The notes under the pieces: model-generated | The model's database searches: none | Told to the model about the DNA's origin: nothing | What the model saw: the letters and a program-made list of their open reading frames with translations, nothing else | In this document: positions 5,657-6,660 of the stretch, piece after piece | How positions within the stretch are numbered: the first letter of the stretch is position 1 | How the letters are laid out: each line of letters opens with the position of its first letter | Translations under genes and position numbers: made by a program | Source: G039029935 sp039029935 | GTDB taxonomy: Bacteria; Chloroflexota; Anaerolineae; Caldilineales; Caldilineaceae | Reading direction: 5' to 3' | DNA: 6,660 nt | NCBI GenBank assembly: GCA_039029935.1 | Contig: JBCCFC010000775.1 | Location: 1-6,660 of the forward strand

Positions 5657-6449
5657 AAGCCGCCTCTTTCAATAACTGCTGAAATTCATCCCGTTTCATC
5701 CAGTAGAACATACGCCCACCTGCCAGTTCACAGTTTTGAGTGATGTATCGAAGCATGGGCTTGTTGTTTTCAAACGCCCCTAAATGAATCACACGATAGC
5801 CACAGAGAGCCTTGGTCGCCATAACCGCTTCATCCTTGGTTCCATTTTGGACAAATTCGCGCAGAAGCTCTTCCACATGTGGTGACAAATCCAATTGTAG
5901 CAGTTGAAAGAGAATCTTGGCGCGGTGTTTTTCATTGGCGGCTAATGTTTCCAACGCATCTGTCGCGGTCTGCGGTAACATCTTGAGGTCAGCCCCAACG
6001 CCATGCCCGGTTAGTGTACGCAATGCACCTTCACGGATTTTCTTGTGTTCATGGTCATCGGTGATGAGTTCCTCTAAGCGTTTGGTGATCTCTGGGTACC
6101 GGAGAAATGGCAGGCAACATTTAATCGCTACTTCTTTGACACGCCGTTTGTGGTCATCCATGCCCATGAGGATACCCTGCATGGCGCGCGCGCCTGATTG
6201 CCACCTGAGTACCCGCAACATCAACACACGGATATTGCGGTCATCGCTCCGTAACCCATTCAAGGCAGTGTCAATGATCTCATCAGCGGTCGGTTTGCCG
6301 ATTTCTGCCAATATAACTTGTAGACCAGCATCTTGTGTAGCGATACGTTGCGCTTCAGCTGCTTCATCCAATTCTTCTAGTGGTGGTGGCAAAAATAGCT
6401 GCGAATGGTAGAAATCGCGTAGTTTGCGTAGGTCTGTGTAGGTTAGCAT
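5655..6449 (-). CDS. HEAT-like alpha-helical repeat protein, 264 residues
   Basis: The start is set at ATG 6449-6447 because AAGGAG lies seven bases upstream; the frame stays open further up, but that extension is only translated repeat DNA (see the rejected list). The protein starts MLTYTDLRKLRDFYHSQ, followed by an acidic, Ala- and Glu-rich helix (residues 24-50). It then has about four to five antiparallel helix pairs of HEAT/armadillo type: roughly 54-90, 92-130 (HKRRVKEVAIKCCLPFL), 131-165 (IREGALRTLTGHG), 166-200 and 200-225 (DEAVMATKALCGYRV). The C-terminus (about 226-264) is aromatic and charged. There is no signal peptide or membrane segment, so it is probably cytoplasmic. HEAT proteins usually bind other proteins or nucleic acid; no partner is evident here. 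No catalytic motif was seen, and a PBS-lyase-type HEAT role is neither supported nor excluded. The gene is flanked on both sides by the same repeat family. The product is best called a hypothetical HEAT-repeat protein. Confidence 0.85.
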   Translation of the reverse strand: MLTYTDLRKLRDFYHSQLFLPPPLEELDEAAEAQRIATQDAGLQVILAEIGKPTADEIIDTALNGLRSDDRNIRVLMLRVLRWQSGARAMQGILMGMDDHKRRVKEVAIKCCLPFLRYPEITKRLEELITDDHEHKKIREGALRTLTGHGVGADLKMLPQTATDALETLAANEKHRAKILFQLLQLDLSPHVEELLREFVQNGTKDEAVMATKALCGYRVIHLGAFENNKPMLRYITQNCELAGGRMFYWMKRDEFQQLLKEAA

Positions 6450-6456
6450 ATTCAGG

Positions 6457-6462
6457 CTCCTT
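6457..6462 (-). promoter_or_regulatory. Ribosome-binding site of the HEAT-like gene
   Basis: On the minus strand, AAGGAG is followed by a seven-base spacer and the ATG at 6449. This strong Shine-Dalgarno match decides the start and removes 69 codons from the longest open frame. Confidence 0.85.
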
Positions 6463-6503
6463 GAAAAAGTAGCAGGCAGCAAGTGGCAGGTGGTAATTGG
6501 TAC

Positions 6504-6630
6504 GTCGGTATTCGGTATTCGGTGGGTCGGTATTCGGTATGTCGGTATTCGGTATTCGGTATTCGGTACTGGCTCACCGATTACTGACCTACTGATTACT
6601 GGCCTACTGATTACTGGCCTACTGAACACC
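6504..6630. repeat. GGT-rich dispersed repeat, long copy upstream of the HEAT-like gene
   Basis: The left half (6504-6568) is made of seven-base CGGTATT words interspersed with eight-base CGGTGGGT and CGGTATGT variants. The right half (6577-6630) contains a 15-bp direct repeat, CTACTGATTACTGGC, at 6589-6603 and 6604-6618, ending in CCTACTGAACACC. Reverse-complemented, the right half consists of GGTCAGTAATCGGT-like words, so the halves are loosely inverted copies and could fold together. The adjoining 6470-6503 (AGCAGGCAGCAAGTGGCAGG and on) is also low-complexity and has a similar roughly seven-base rhythm. The promoter of the HEAT gene must lie within or beyond this repeat; none was recognised. 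Bases 6631-6660 show nothing identifiable. Confidence 0.8.
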
Positions 6631-6660
6631 ACAAAATGACGGGCGGTCTTTTCCATACTC

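Noticed and set aside
5917..6411. 164-codon open frame (+) opposite the HEAT-like gene
   Set aside because: It is antisense to a well-supported gene, rich in Ser, Arg and Cys, and without a convincing ribosome-binding site.
6450..6656. Longer N-terminus for the HEAT-like protein (69 extra residues from an ATG at 6656)
   Set aside because: The extension translates the GGT-rich repeat into repetitive RPVIS and YRIPT peptides, whereas ATG 6449 has an AAGGAG site at ideal spacing and starts the folded domain.

Overview
The window carries three protein genes and a dense set of repeats between them. The genes are the 3' part of a large WD40 beta-propeller gene (+, running off the left edge), a complete DUF2339-family multispanning membrane protein (+), and a complete small HEAT-like repeat protein (-). 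The organism is most likely a bacterium of the Chloroflexota (Anaerolineae-like). This rests on the WD40 gene's C-terminal tail (an ALxxSxVxRxLTxEE-like helix ending in a Cys-containing peptide), which I associate with WD40 proteins of that phylum, on the very regular WD40 repeats, on moderate base composition and on the richness in dispersed repeats. It is an inference, not a demonstrated assignment.

Layout. Bases 1-1898 encode about 14 WD40 blades, enough for two seven-bladed propellers. The first five to six blades are built from a 126-bp unit still nearly identical at the DNA level. Bases 1899-2525 (627 bp) hold no intact gene. They contain an 11-bp perfect inverted repeat bounding a 372-bp segment (1908-2279), a run of six small hairpins (2067-2216) including one good intrinsic terminator, a 22-bp imperfect palindrome (2270-2291), and, starting at the very next base, an 88-bp fragment of a second WD40 gene's 3' end (2292-2379). 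An AT-rich perfect palindrome (2406-2421) and the leader of the next gene follow. Bases 2526-5528 encode the DUF2339 protein. The convergent gap 5529-5654 is almost wholly a nested inverted repeat. Bases 5655-6449 (-) encode the HEAT-like protein, and 6504-6630 upstream of it holds a second, longer copy of the repeat family seen in the convergent gap.

How the parts relate. I see no operon: the WD40 and DUF2339 genes are 627 bp apart with a terminator-like hairpin between them, and the HEAT gene is convergent. No enzymatic domain, transposase, CRISPR array, tRNA or rRNA is visible. The strongest signals of biology beyond ordinary annotation are (i) recent amplification of WD40 units with variation concentrated at predicted binding-surface positions, (ii) the relic WD40 tail, whose differences from the intact gene are all transitions and mostly synonymous, with a breakpoint exactly at a palindrome, and (iii) a GGT-rich dispersed repeat cassette flanking the HEAT gene on both sides in the same orientation. 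I do not find clear evidence of a new defence or mobile system. The upstream part of the WD40 gene, which would carry any effector domain, lies outside the window.
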